Source of the DNA: Rhizaria sp. SCN 62-66
Taxonomy: Eukaryota > Rhizaria, unplaced
Reading direction: 5' to 3'
DNA length: 37,562 nucleotides
NCBI GenBank assembly: GCA_001724265.1
Contig: MEDY01000306.1
Location: 1 to 37,562 of the forward strand
Part shown: one piece after another, positions 1 to 9,288 of the stretch
How the letters are laid out: each line of letters begins with the position of its first letter
How positions within the stretch are numbered: position 1 is the first letter of the stretch
Program-made: the position numbers and the translations under genes
Notes under the pieces: generated by a model
What the model saw: only the letters and a program-made list of their open reading frames with translations
Database searches by the model: none
Told to the model about the DNA's origin: nothing

Positions 1-7
1 CGATGGA

Positions 8-30
8 CTATTTCGCTCGTAGTGAAATAG
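8..30. repeat. Short hairpin at the window edge
   Basis: Positions 8-17 (CTATTTCGCT) pair with 21-30 (AGTGAAATAG) as a 10-bp stem containing one G-T wobble, closed by a 3-nt loop (18-20). Its role is unknown. It sits just outside the 28-bp repeat at 72-99 and might belong to the same repeated unit. Confidence 0.5.
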
Positions 31-71
31 AAAAGTGCGCACCAAGGCGCGAAAATCGCGGAAAACACGTT

Positions 72-99
72 TTTTTCATAAACCTCTACATCAGGGGTA
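72..99 (+). repeat. 28-bp subterminal inverted repeat, left copy
   Basis: This 28-nt stretch, starting TTTTTCATAAACC and ending CAGGGGTA, is the perfect reverse complement of 37323-37350. The match stops abruptly on both sides. It is too long and too complex to be a chance match between the two ends. It could be part of a dispersed repeat at which the assembly broke, or a recurrent gene-flanking element. Confidence 0.85.
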
Positions 100-354
100 T
101 TAGCAAGTGCAGAAATTCAAAACAAACAACTAATGTAAAAAAAATGTCAGAAAAAATCTAAAATCAATCTAATTTTTTTAACTAACAAACGCGTAAACAA
201 AATCACGCAGAAACCAAAGCGAGAAATGCAAAACTGAACAGACTAAAGACCGTTCAACATTCAAAAAGGCAAATTATAATCTTATTTCGGTAGTGTTACT
301 TCAGTACGCAACTTTAAGTCACTAATAAAATTGAAACGATCGCGTTTTGACATT

Positions 355-3300
355 TCACGCTTTTCGTGCCACAGTCGACGCTGTCGCGCACGACGTATTT
401 TGAGTGTGAGCAACAGGTGCGTGTTCAAACCGACTGATACCTCCGCAGATCTCGTGCACTGCAGCTGCACTGGGACGGTAGACAGGGTGCGTCTCTAGAA
501 CGACCTCTAGCAGTGCCTTAAGCTCACTAGACACATTGTCCCACAACGTGGGGCCGCGTGGAGTGACCGTGAACGCCGCTGCGGCGTCCGCGCCCATGGA
601 GGTGGCAGAAGCAGAAGTAGAGCTATCACGCGTAGCGGCGGATGGGCTAAGATCGTCACGCATCGTCTTACTCGTGGCAGGCGCAGCACTGCTGAGCGCG
701 CCCGCCGTGCTGGTGTTCAAAACACCGTCACCAGAAGCTGTGGCAGTCGCTGCGGCGGCCGCGAGAGTCGCGTACACAGTCGCGGTGGCCCTCGGCAGCG
801 GCTTCTGGGGTGACCGCATCTGCCCCGCGGTGCTCACACCTGAAGCCAGGCTACTGAGGCCGGGGCCAATCGTGCTCACGCCAAAGCTGAAGGCGCGGTC
901 CCTCCCAAAGCCACCGTTGCCGGCGCCGCCGCCGGCGCTGAAGCCCCCAACAACGTCACTGCTCTCGCGGCCCATGACAGCGCTCACGCTGCTCGTGTTG
1001 GCCCCGTTCGCGTTCGCAGTATCACTAACGGCCTCGTTGTCAGCAATAGCCAAGAGATCGAGCGGCAGCAGCGGTGCCGCGACGGCTGCGAACGATGGCG
1101 TGAACACCGGCGTCACTGCGACTGTGAGGGCCGGCCTCGGCAGCTCAGGGGGATTGCGCGAAAAAGAGCTGGTGTCAAGTCGCAAGAGCGCCAAGTCGGA
1201 GGCAAACGACGCGTTCGCACTCGCAGCAGCTGCGCTAGCTGCTGCAGTTGCAGCGGCTGCGACAGTGGAAGCAGCCACAAGAGCAGTTGTGCTAGTATTG
1301 TGGCTATTTGCAGCGGAGCTCGAGTTATGATCATGCATACTCATGTTGTTCGCGTTGATGTTCGTATTCATATTGTTCGCGTTGACACTCGAGCTGATGT
1401 TCAAGTGGGACAGAGAGTTCGACAGAGGAACTGGCGCGCCGCGAGCAAAGCTCCAGTTGAGCGAACCAAGGCCAATGCTGCTGATGTTGTTGCTTCCCAC
1501 AGAAAACTCGTCCTCATCTTCCTCAAAGTCACAGCCATAGTTGGTAGCTGCTGTAGCAGCAGTCTGCTCCTCAGCAGTCGCCGCCTCTGCCGCAGCAGCA
1601 TCTGCCGCCGCCGCCGCGGCAGCGCTCGTCGTCAGCACGCTGACAATTGTCATTCCGAGTGAAAAGACGTCGGACCAAGGGCCCTGGCCCAGCAGCACGC
1701 GGTCAGCGCCGGGGTTCGAGCCGGATGCGGCGATGATTGGCGCCGCGGCAGAGCGACTGCGCTTGATACCGCTGTTGAGGGATGCAAGGCTTGCATTCAA
1801 GTTGGTCATATTTACACTCGCATTATTACAATTGATGCTAGCGTTGTTACCATCGGCAAGAGAAGCAATACTGTCGTTGACAATGAAATCGTTGCTGGCA
1901 TTGCGCGTCGGCGAATGTGTCGGTAAATGCGCTGAAAGCAGCAGCCGCGACTGCGCCTTACGGAGCACGTCGTCCCTGTCTTTGCCACCGTATGCATTGT
2001 CAACACGAAGTGCGTCGCCGCCACGGCCGTTTGCAGCCTCCGCGTCAGTCCCAACCTCAGCATCAGCTTCAGCCTCGGCAGCTGCGTCCGCAGCGGCTGC
2101 GACAACCGCAGTCACCGTGTTGGTTCGCAGGAACCGCTCGGTCGCCCACTTCTTGTTCAGAACCTCCGGCGCCACAAAGCGGCCATCGGCGTCTTCGCTG
2201 CTGCCGGAAGTTAGGTCGCCCCGGAGCACTGCGGCGGAGCCCAGGTCTGCGAGGACGAAGCGCAACGATGCGTGCGGGCACAGCCAGGGGCCATAGCGGT
2301 ACTTGTAGTGCAGTGAGTGGGAGCGGTGTGAATGTAAGGTCTCGTTCGCGTTGCTGCTGTCATTGATATTACTCTTGTTGCTCATCTTGTTAGAGTGAGA
2401 CAATGAAGAGTTACTTGAGCGTCCAAACGTGCTGTTGTGCTCTGAAAACGATTCGAAAACCTCACCGGCATCAGCATCTGCGCCAAAGTTAAGCCGCGAC
2501 CGCGAAAACGGAGACGCGCCAACAACAGCTGCACCAGCAAGGCTTGGAACAGCACCTGCGCGACTCGGGGACATGCTAGTATCACCGACGTAACTTGTGT
2601 TGTTCGGCAAGTACGTCGCCGGAGTGTTTGCAAGTGACGGGACCTCAACAGGATTGTCAGAACGATTGACAGCACTGCGGTTGACAGCGCTCGCATAACT
2701 CGAGTTAGCGCTGCTATTGGCATGAGCATAGTGCGCAAAGCGGGCTACCGGTGCGGCGCTTGGCGGCGTGCGTGGTGGACTGCGTCGCGCACTGCTGCGC
2801 GCGACACTGCGCGGAGGAGTGCGTGGCGGAGTGCGTGGCGGAGTGCGTGGCGGCGTGTGCGGCGGCGTCTCATCGAGCGCAGGCGCCACAGCTGGTGCAA
2901 GTGCCGGGGTAACAGTCACAGAAGGCGGGTTCAGCGCCGAGCGGCGGGGCTCAAAGGCTGACGAAGGAGGGCGCGAGAATGTGAAGTCGTTGACAGCGAT
3001 TGACGCAGAGCCTGCGTTTGTGTTGTTTCCACTGAGGTTATTCGCGTTCATGTTGACTGTAGGTAACGGCAGCAGGAACGAAGACTGATTGTGATGTTGC
3101 TCCTGCTCGCAATCTCTACTATCGCTCGGGTGTTCGCTTCTTGTGTTGTTTCTGTGCTCACGGTCACTCGGGTGCTCAGCAGCGTCCGAGTATGTGTTCA
3201 GACCAAATAAGCCAACGCCGCGCATCGGCAACACAATCGGAGCAGCACCAGCAGCAGCGTCATTACCGTTCGTGTGACTGTTTGGAACTGCAGGCAGTTG

Positions 3301-6300
3301 AGGCGGGTAAAATGAAATATTAAGACCGTTTGCAGTCATGTTCATGGCATCATCGTCGTCGTCGTTATTGTAGCTACGACTACTGGTAGCAACGTCTTGA
3401 TGACCGCCACGGGTTCGCTGCCGGCTGCAGTTACTCTTGTCGCTAGCATCGCGGTCGTCCATCGCAATGCTGTCAAAATACATGCTAAGATCTTTGGCGA
3501 CGCTAACATCATTGTCGTCGTTGATGTTTCCTTCAACAGCATGACTCTTGTTGTGATTGCTGTGGTTGATATTCATCACGCTGATATGACTCTTGTTGTG
3601 CGCAGTGTTCGTGTGGTTTGTCGTGTTGTTGACTGCCGCTGATGTCGACAGATACGTTGCTGACACATCGCACAAATAGCTCGCTTCGCCCCACGGCTCA
3701 AACGGGCTCTTGGCGTTGTTGGAGTTGGCGTTGTGCACGGCATCACTCGCAATAGCAAACCCACGGACAGAAGAGTGTGAATTGCCTTGAGCGCCTCCTG
3801 CTTCTAGAGGACTGGTTTTCTTAGCTATGAGATCAGGCAACCACTTGTCGCATGCCAGACAGCGCTCGCTAACGGGATGGTAGTCAACAATGTGACTGGC
3901 AGCCCCGCCAGAGCGACTGAGAGTCGCGCGCTTCGCCTGCCTTGGCTCGACCGCAAACAAGATGTTGTCGGGCTTCACGTCCCGGTGCACGAGCCCCTTG
4001 CTGTGAACATAGGCGAGCCCTGCGGCGGCCTGTGCGAAGGCCTGCCACACGCCCTCCTCGCCCATGGAGCCCGTGGCGGCGCATTGCGCGACAAGCGCGT
4101 CGAGCGTGCCCGCGCACAGGTCCGACTGCACCCAGGTCTCGCCCTCGTCGTCGAGCCAGATGGACCAGTGGCGCAGCACGTTCGGGTGGGACACAAAACG
4201 GCGCGACAGCACCGCTGAGTTTGCAGGAGCAAGCGAAGGCGCACTAGCACTCGCAACAGGTGCACTTGCAGGGGCGCCCGCCGCGGCTGAGGTACTCTGA
4301 TCAGGGGTGAATAGTGATTTGTCAAAGCTCGAGCTCGCACTTGAGCTGACGTACGTGCTCTTACTGGTGTTTATGTCGTCGCTCATGTTGAATGACATTG
4401 CGGGGGTGGCAGTGCTCGCAAGAGGCGTCAACGGCGTCGTTAACAGGCGAACGCTGCCCCCGCTACCGTTGCTTGAACTTTGCGCGTCCACTGGGGCGCC
4501 AGATGTGGGAGCGACTGCACTCGCAAACAGCAGGGACTGCGCTTGCTGTTCGTTAAAGCTCGCGGTGTTAGAGTGCGTGCTGAGCACATTGCCTAGTGAT
4601 GTCGACGTTTGGGAAATGGCAACAGGGTCAGGGCAGATAGGGTAGCTAAAGTAACCCGCGGCACTGTCAGTCATACCAGCCGCAATATTGCTGCCCGCGG
4701 TCGTTGTCGCGGTCGCGTTGCTCGGCTGTGAAGATGACTTCTTCGGGGTCGCCAGGAGAACCCTGCGGGCGAACACACTCGTCGTGCGGGCTGAAACACT
4801 AGGCAGGAGCCCGCCAGTTAGACTCGAACTCACACCAGTACCCGCACTTGCGTTACTGGTGTTGTTATTGACACCAGTGTTCTTCTTGCTCGCTGCCTCG
4901 CTTGCACGCATCGAGTAGTGGCTCTGAGATGCGCCTGCAAAGTGGCTGTGTGCGCTGAGCGGCACAGTAGTCGCAGCAGACGCAGAGGCAGCAGCGGGGG
5001 GAGTCGTGACATCAGCAGAGTTCGCGCCTGTGCTCGCGCTGTTACTGTGCTTCAGCGCATCGTTCACAGTTGCTTGGTGAACAAATGTGGGCGTTGTCGA
5101 GACAGGAGATTGCAGCCAGTCGCGGTCACTCATACTCGTCGCGCTCGCGTTACTGGTGGTGTTTCCGTCGTTTGCAGTGTTAGCGCCGGCGCTAACGTTC
5201 GTACTCGCGCCGGTAGCTGGAGTAGTGAACGGCGAGAAGGACGACATGATGGCCTCTGTCGGTGAACAAAAATTAAGCCTGGGGGAGCAGAAGTTGAGTC
5301 GCTCCGACAACCGAGCCGCCGAGGATGGGGCAGTGCCACTATCACCAGCCGTAACGGCAACGTCTGTGTTGCCGTTCGCTGAGATAGCAGCGCCAATGTC
5401 GCGCAACATGCTGATATTACTCATCACACCAACTGCCGCATTGCCAACACCCGCGCTCGCGCTGTTGCCAATCGTAGCCTGAGCAGGGCCCAGCTCGACG
5501 ACCATCGGCTGCAGGCGCTTCACTGCGTGCACGAACGCGTTCAACGCGCGCAGCGTCGTCGTTGACACGCGCTTGAGCGCAAACAGGCGGCCGTCGCTGT
5601 GGCGGCGCGCGGCCCACACTTCGCCGAACGCGCCAGAGCCGGAGCGGGAGAGCAGTTTGAAGCCTGCGACGCGCGACACATAGGCAGGCCTGCTGCCGCC
5701 GCTGGGGGCGCAGTTCTCCTTATCATTTGTAGCACTGGGAGCGTTGTTGTTGAAGCTGTTGTTCGCGCTCAACGGTCCAAAGCTTGCGTTGGCACTGTTG
5801 CAACGACTGAGATTCGTGCTTGTGCTTGAGCCGATATTACCGTTGTTGTTGTAGCTCAGGTTGGGGCGAAGCGTGCGCGGCAGCCGGACGCAGTCGAGAG
5901 GCTTCTCCACGTCATACAGCACACAAGGGCCGCCGAGGGTAGCCAGCAACCGCTGGTTGTTGCTCTTGGCAAGGTTGGACTTTGCCGACGAAGCCTGCAG
6001 GGCGCGCAACGCTGATGGCGTGACACGGGACGCAGAAGCAGCAGCAGCGGCAGCGGCTGCGGCACTGGGGTTGCTCGCGGTGTCGGCGCTCGCGCCGGTC
6101 AAATAGCTCTGGGTGTACGACGTGTTTGCGGAAGGGCGGCCTGGTGTCGCAGGCGGGAGACGGGGCCTGAGCGCAGAGTTGGTTGCCAACGCTGATGCCG
6201 ACGCTGATGCAGAGGCGGAAGCAGAGGCGGACTGGGTGGCGGTCAGAGCAAGAGGATTCAGTGCCGGCGTCAAAGAGAGCGTTGCGTTACGCAACGGTGG

Positions 6301-6693
6301 AGAGTCGTAGGCGTAGTTGCCGCTCGAGCTCGAACCCGCAGTGGCCTCGTTGGCAACAGGCGGAACAGCAGCTACGGCCGCTACGGCAGCGGCGGCGTAG
6401 GGCGCGGTAGCGTGCAACCGAGGCGGGGTGACTGCGTCGGGCTCCGGGGAGTGTTGATGTCCGTGTAATAGGGCCCGGGGGTTGTTGTGTCCTGAGTCGA
6501 CGCCGTTCGTAATGTCAGCGGCACCGCTGTTGTGGCTGTAGCGCTGTTGTTGGGGGGTTTGGGGCATTCCTGGGCTTGGAGGCACCAGGCGAGCGGCAGA
6601 TCCGTTTGCCAACACCGCAGCCTTCAACGCAGGCGTAGCCCATGCCGCCGGATCAGGCAAGGGTAAAGCGTTGCCGTGGGAGTTGGCGTGCAT
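355..6693 (-). CDS. Wee1-like protein kinase with giant low-complexity inserts
   Basis: Single-exon gene of 2,112 residues starting at ATG 6693. A protein kinase domain begins after a 340-residue Ala/Ser/Asn-rich N-terminus. Its parts are a glycine loop GSGAFGEV (about 351-358), ALK lysine (about 372), HPNVLRHWSIW strand region (about 835), HRDVKPDNI catalytic loop (about 902), DLG metal-binding motif (about 1481), a DGRFVAPEVL activation segment (about 1505), WSDVFSLG (about 1675) and a C-lobe end with HPVYRPS (about 2070). DLG instead of DFG and the acidic-D-RF-A-EVL segment are typical of Wee1, which phosphorylates the inhibitory tyrosine of CDK1 and delays mitosis. Four coding inserts (about 430, 560, 140 and 370 residues) split the fold. 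Catalytic residues are all present, so it should be active. A Myt1 or another divergent kinase is the alternative. The first insert removes a clear view of helix C. Confidence 0.78.
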   Translation of the reverse strand: MHANSHGNALPLPDPAAWATPALKAAVLANGSAARLVPPSPGMPQTPQQQRYSHNSGAADITNGVDSGHNNPRALLHGHQHSPEPDAVTPPRLHATAPYAAAAVAAVAAVPPVANEATAGSSSSGNYAYDSPPLRNATLSLTPALNPLALTATQSASASASASASASALATNSALRPRLPPATPGRPSANTSYTQSYLTGASADTASNPSAAAAAAAAASASRVTPSALRALQASSAKSNLAKSNNQRLLATLGGPCVLYDVEKPLDCVRLPRTLRPNLSYNNNGNIGSSTSTNLSRCNSANASFGPLSANNSFNNNAPSATNDKENCAPSGGSRPAYVSRVAGFKLLSRSGSGAFGEVWAARRHSDGRLFALKRVSTTTLRALNAFVHAVKRLQPMVVELGPAQATIGNSASAGVGNAAVGVMSNISMLRDIGAAISANGNTDVAVTAGDSGTAPSSAARLSERLNFCSPRLNFCSPTEAIMSSFSPFTTPATGASTNVSAGANTANDGNTTSNASATSMSDRDWLQSPVSTTPTFVHQATVNDALKHSNSASTGANSADVTTPPAAASASAATTVPLSAHSHFAGASQSHYSMRASEAASKKNTGVNNNTSNASAGTGVSSSLTGGLLPSVSARTTSVFARRVLLATPKKSSSQPSNATATTTAGSNIAAGMTDSAAGYFSYPICPDPVAISQTSTSLGNVLSTHSNTASFNEQQAQSLLFASAVAPTSGAPVDAQSSSNGSGGSVRLLTTPLTPLASTATPAMSFNMSDDINTSKSTYVSSSASSSFDKSLFTPDQSTSAAAGAPASAPVASASAPSLAPANSAVLSRRFVSHPNVLRHWSIWLDDEGETWVQSDLCAGTLDALVAQCAATGSMGEEGVWQAFAQAAAGLAYVHSKGLVHRDVKPDNILFAVEPRQAKRATLSRSGGAASHIVDYHPVSERCLACDKWLPDLIAKKTSPLEAGGAQGNSHSSVRGFAIASDAVHNANSNNAKSPFEPWGEASYLCDVSATYLSTSAAVNNTTNHTNTAHNKSHISVMNINHSNHNKSHAVEGNINDDNDVSVAKDLSMYFDSIAMDDRDASDKSNCSRQRTRGGHQDVATSSRSYNNDDDDDAMNMTANGLNISFYPPQLPAVPNSHTNGNDAAAGAAPIVLPMRGVGLFGLNTYSDAAEHPSDREHRNNTRSEHPSDSRDCEQEQHHNQSSFLLPLPTVNMNANNLSGNNTNAGSASIAVNDFTFSRPPSSAFEPRRSALNPPSVTVTPALAPAVAPALDETPPHTPPRTPPRTPPRTPPRSVARSSARRSPPRTPPSAAPVARFAHYAHANSSANSSYASAVNRSAVNRSDNPVEVPSLANTPATYLPNNTSYVGDTSMSPSRAGAVPSLAGAAVVGASPFSRSRLNFGADADAGEVFESFSEHNSTFGRSSNSSLSHSNKMSNKSNINDSSNANETLHSHRSHSLHYKYRYGPWLCPHASLRFVLADLGSAAVLRGDLTSGSSEDADGRFVAPEVLNKKWATERFLRTNTVTAVVAAAADAAAEAEADAEVGTDAEAANGRGGDALRVDNAYGGKDRDDVLRKAQSRLLLSAHLPTHSPTRNASNDFIVNDSIASLADGNNASINCNNASVNMTNLNASLASLNSGIKRSRSAAAPIIAASGSNPGADRVLLGQGPWSDVFSLGMTIVSVLTTSAAAAAAADAAAAEAATAEEQTAATAATNYGCDFEEDEDEFSVGSNNISSIGLGSLNWSFARGAPVPLSNSLSHLNISSSVNANNMNTNINANNMSMHDHNSSSAANSHNTSTTALVAASTVAAAATAAASAAAASANASFASDLALLRLDTSSFSRNPPELPRPALTVAVTPVFTPSFAAVAAPLLPLDLLAIADNEAVSDTANANGANTSSVSAVMGRESSDVVGGFSAGGGAGNGGFGRDRAFSFGVSTIGPGLSSLASGVSTAGQMRSPQKPLPRATATVYATLAAAAATATASGDGVLNTSTAGALSSAAPATSKTMRDDLSPSAATRDSSTSASATSMGADAAAAFTVTPRGPTLWDNVSSELKALLEVVLETHPVYRPSAAAVHEICGGISRFEHAPVAHTQNTSCATASTVARKA
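2816..2863 (-). repeat. 12-bp tandem repeat encoding TPPR units
   Basis: Three perfect copies of a 12-bp unit (GGAGTGCGTGGC on the plus strand; 2816-2827, 2828-2839, 2840-2851) and a degenerate fourth lie in the second insert of the kinase. On the coding strand they give consecutive TPPR motifs near residues 1277-1292, with more S/T-P-x-R/K-like sites nearby. Threonine-proline followed by a basic residue resembles CDK target sites, which would fit a Wee1 protein under CDK feedback. Confidence 0.8.
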
Positions 6694-7212
6694 GGCGCGA
6701 ACGGGGACACGCCGTGAAGGGGAGCAAGGCGCTTAAACGAGAAGGAAAGGTGCCGATCAAATGATGATCCTAGAGAGGGTTACCTACAGGTAGAAGGTTT
6801 CTACAAAGAAAAACAATAGATTGGTTTTAGTGAAAAGTTTACACAGAGTTTAAATACTATATCACGATGAGTTCACGGAGATATTCATCGCTGATCATAA
6901 CCCTCTCACCGCCCTCGCTCAACGGCTCTATCGTTGGCAAGTTGCCAGCGTCCCACGGTCGTTTGTGGGGACTGCAGCCAAGCTGCTGACAGCACAAAGA
7001 GAAACGGCTCCTGAGAGGCAATCTTGATGAGTCAAATCTGCCACCTATTCGCTGTCATAGTTTCTCTTCTTGCATTATGATAAATATTTGGTTGTAAATT
7101 AATTGTGAGTTAATTATCAGTCTCTCACATCTTGCTTTTGTTCCCCTGCACACTGCCCTGTTTCGCCCAACTCCCCTCTGGTCTTACACTACTTCCCAGC
7201 TCTTCCCCGGCA
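6694..7212. promoter_or_regulatory. Divergent promoter region between kinase and MORN genes
   Basis: A 519-bp gap between two divergent start codons, so promoters for both genes should lie here. Two short dyads are visible: GTAGAA-GGT-TTCTAC at 6790-6804 and TGGCAA-G-TTGCCA at 6935-6947. The last 90 bases before the plus-strand ATG are rich in pyrimidines, as expected of a 5' UTR. No known promoter element can be assigned with certainty. Confidence 0.45.
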
Positions 7213-9288
7213 ATGGACTACTACGAGGAGGACATGGAGGAGGACTTCGAGCCCCAGTACGAGGTGACCTACGACGGCGACTCGACGGTCTACCACCACC
7301 TCGCCCGCGACGGTCTCGCCAAGGCCAAGTTCCTCAACGGCGACGAGTATCACGGCGAGTACCGCAACGGCAAGCGATGCGGCCGCGGCGTCTACACCTA
7401 CATCTCCGGCGCCATCTACGACGGCGAGTACCGCGACGGTAAGAAGGAGGGCACTGGCAAGTTTACCTATCCCGATGGTTCGACCTACGAGGGTGAGTTT
7501 AAGGCGGACAAGCGCGAGGGCCACGGCAAGTACACCTACGCCAACTCTGAGGAGTACGAGGGCCAGTGGCGCGGCGACGTCAAGCACGGCCCCGGCGTGT
7601 ACCGCTACGCCAACAAGACCACACTGACGGGCGTCTGGGGCAACGGCTCGCTCATGCACGGCCAGAGCTGCACCTCCGACGGCACCACCTTCACGGGCTC
7701 GTTCCTTGGCTCCACCCCGCAGGGCCCCGGCTTCTACGCCTTCCCGTCGGGGCTCACGCTCAGCGGCGGCTATGACGACTCGGCCGAGTGGCGCAAGGAC
7801 CCCTTCGCGAAGCCCGCTGTGGTGGCCAAGGCCCCCGCGCCGGCGCCCGCGCCCGAGTTCAAGGTCGCGTGCCGTCTCGTCGACAAGGCCGTGTACAAGG
7901 CGGACCAGTTCGAGAGCACTCACGCACTGCGCAAGAAGCCCCTTGCACCCGGCGCGCCCAACCTGCGCCAGGCGGCCCCGCTCGTCGTCGGCGGCGAGAG
8001 TCAGGATTCGCACGTTTTCGCCTGCTCGCAGCCCACGCTGCCAGGCCTTCGCGCCGCTGTGGAGGTCATCCAGGACCGCGGCTTCTCGCACGTGCTGCTC
8101 GTGTCGACTCGCGACGCGCCGTGCGTGTACGTCAACGACCTGCCGATCCACCCGCGCGACCGGCGCCAGCTTAACGCGCGTCTCGCGCTGCCCACGGCGG
8201 GCATGACGGCCGAGGAGCGCGCGCTGCTCGACGAGCGCTTCGCACACCGCGTCCGCAAGGACGTCGCGTGGCGCGGCAACGAGCTCGTCTACTTCACCGA
8301 GTCCTTTGCCGTCGACGCCGGTGAGCGCAAGAACGCTGAGGGCGGCGAGCCCGTTGCCGACGCCGCGCGCGTTCTGCCGCTGCAGGCCGCGGTCGAGCTG
8401 CTCGCCGAGGAGGAGGGTCTGCCTATCGAGTTCGTCCGCGCGCCTCTGCCCGGCAACGCCGCTCCCAGCGCCGCTGCGGTTGACGCTCTGCTCGACAGCG
8501 CGCGCGACGCCGGCGACGCGACGGCGCTGCTGTTTGTCTCCCGCACCGGCCGGCAGCGCGCGACGCTGGGCGCCGTGTTGGCGCTGCTCACCGACGCGGC
8601 GATGCGCGGCATCAACGGCGGCGAGGAAGAGGAGGAGGGCTATGATGGCGACGACGACGACGAGCACGGCGGCGAGCAGGCCCGCGCCGCGCGCGAGGCC
8701 GCCGCGAACAAGCCCGAGTACGACCCCGCCGCGCCCGACTACCGCCGCGGCCAATACAGCGCCGTGATGCGCCTCGTCGAGCTCATGCCCAGCGGCGTCG
8801 CCGTCAAGCGCGACGTCGACAAGGCCATCAACCAGGTACGTAATGACACTGATAACTGTGGTTTATAAATGAAAAATGAAAAACTATATTTTATATGAAT
8901 AACGGTATCTTCCATTTCTCTTCCAATTGCTTAATTGAGATTCTCTCATCTTGTTCTTCGCTATTCTTCTTGCATTTTGTTTGTTTCCCTGCAGGCTTGC
9001 GGTGCCAACAACGAGGTGGAGAACATCCGCGAGACGGTCTGGCGCCTGCAGAACGCGTACAACTCCGCGGCGGGCGGCGAGGAGCAGCGCGTGGCGATCC
9101 GCGCCGAGGCGATCGGCGCGTTGCAGCGGTACATGCACTTGATTCTCGTCGCGGCCTACCTGCGCGAATGCGCGCCGGAGCTGGAGAAGACTTACAGTGA
9201 GTGGAGCAAGGAGAAGGAGGTCCAGGACCTGTTCGACGAGGTCGGCAGCGCTACCGAGGGCCCGCTCTCCACGTTCAACTGGGAGTAA
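7213..9288 (+). CDS. MORN-repeat protein fused to a paladin-like pseudophosphatase
   Basis: Two exons, 7213-8835 and 8995-9288, give 638 residues. I chose ATG 7213 because the frame upstream has no ATG and looks like pyrimidine-rich leader. Residues about 40-190 hold MORN repeats (EYHGEYRNGKRCGRG, YEGEFKADKREGHG and others). Their order, including a QGPGFYAF segment, resembles radial spoke head protein RSPH1. Residues about 255-638 match the paladin/PTPLA-type phosphatase-like domain: a VYVNDLPI segment matching the paladin VYING-type strand, then F-V-S-R-T-G-R-Q-R at 441-449, and a C-terminal QRYMHLI...AAYLRE helix. The family's CX5R loop here reads Ser443-X5-Arg449, so the nucleophilic cysteine is missing and the domain is probably non-catalytic. 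A ciliary scaffold or phospho-ligand sensor is my inference. Confidence 0.85.
8836..8994 (+). other. Intron of the MORN-pseudophosphatase gene
   Basis: 159 nt, CAG|GTACGT donor and a TTTCCCTGCAG acceptor, phase 0. Removing it joins VDKAINQ to ACGANNEVENIRE, which restores the continuous C-terminal paladin-like helix region. Reading through gives a stop after 11 codons. Confidence 0.93.

Larger units (their letters stand above)
1..354. other. AT-rich non-coding left end (3' flank of the kinase gene)
   Basis: I see no gene here. The stretch lies downstream of the stop codon of the minus-strand kinase gene, so it should hold its 3' UTR and terminator. It is AT-rich with T and A runs around 160-180. 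The first 100 bases carry a hairpin (8-30), a short CGCG-AAAAT-CGCG palindrome near 48-60 and one copy of a 28-bp repeat (72-99). The only open frames are short and not protein-like. Confidence 0.6.

Noticed and set aside
1705-1730. GGGTTCGAGCC string as a tRNA T-arm
   Set aside because: It lies inside the kinase coding frame and no acceptor, D or anticodon arm can be built around it.
2290-5490. Kinase inserts read as unspliced introns
   Set aside because: They are open in frame over hundreds of codons, carry protein-like low-complexity composition, and are several times longer than any intron placed here. I keep them as coding, pending cDNA.
7189-8754. 521-codon open frame antisense to the MORN gene
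   Set aside because: The plus strand encodes recognisable MORN and paladin-like domains; the antisense product is Val/Leu/Arg/Gly shadow sequence.
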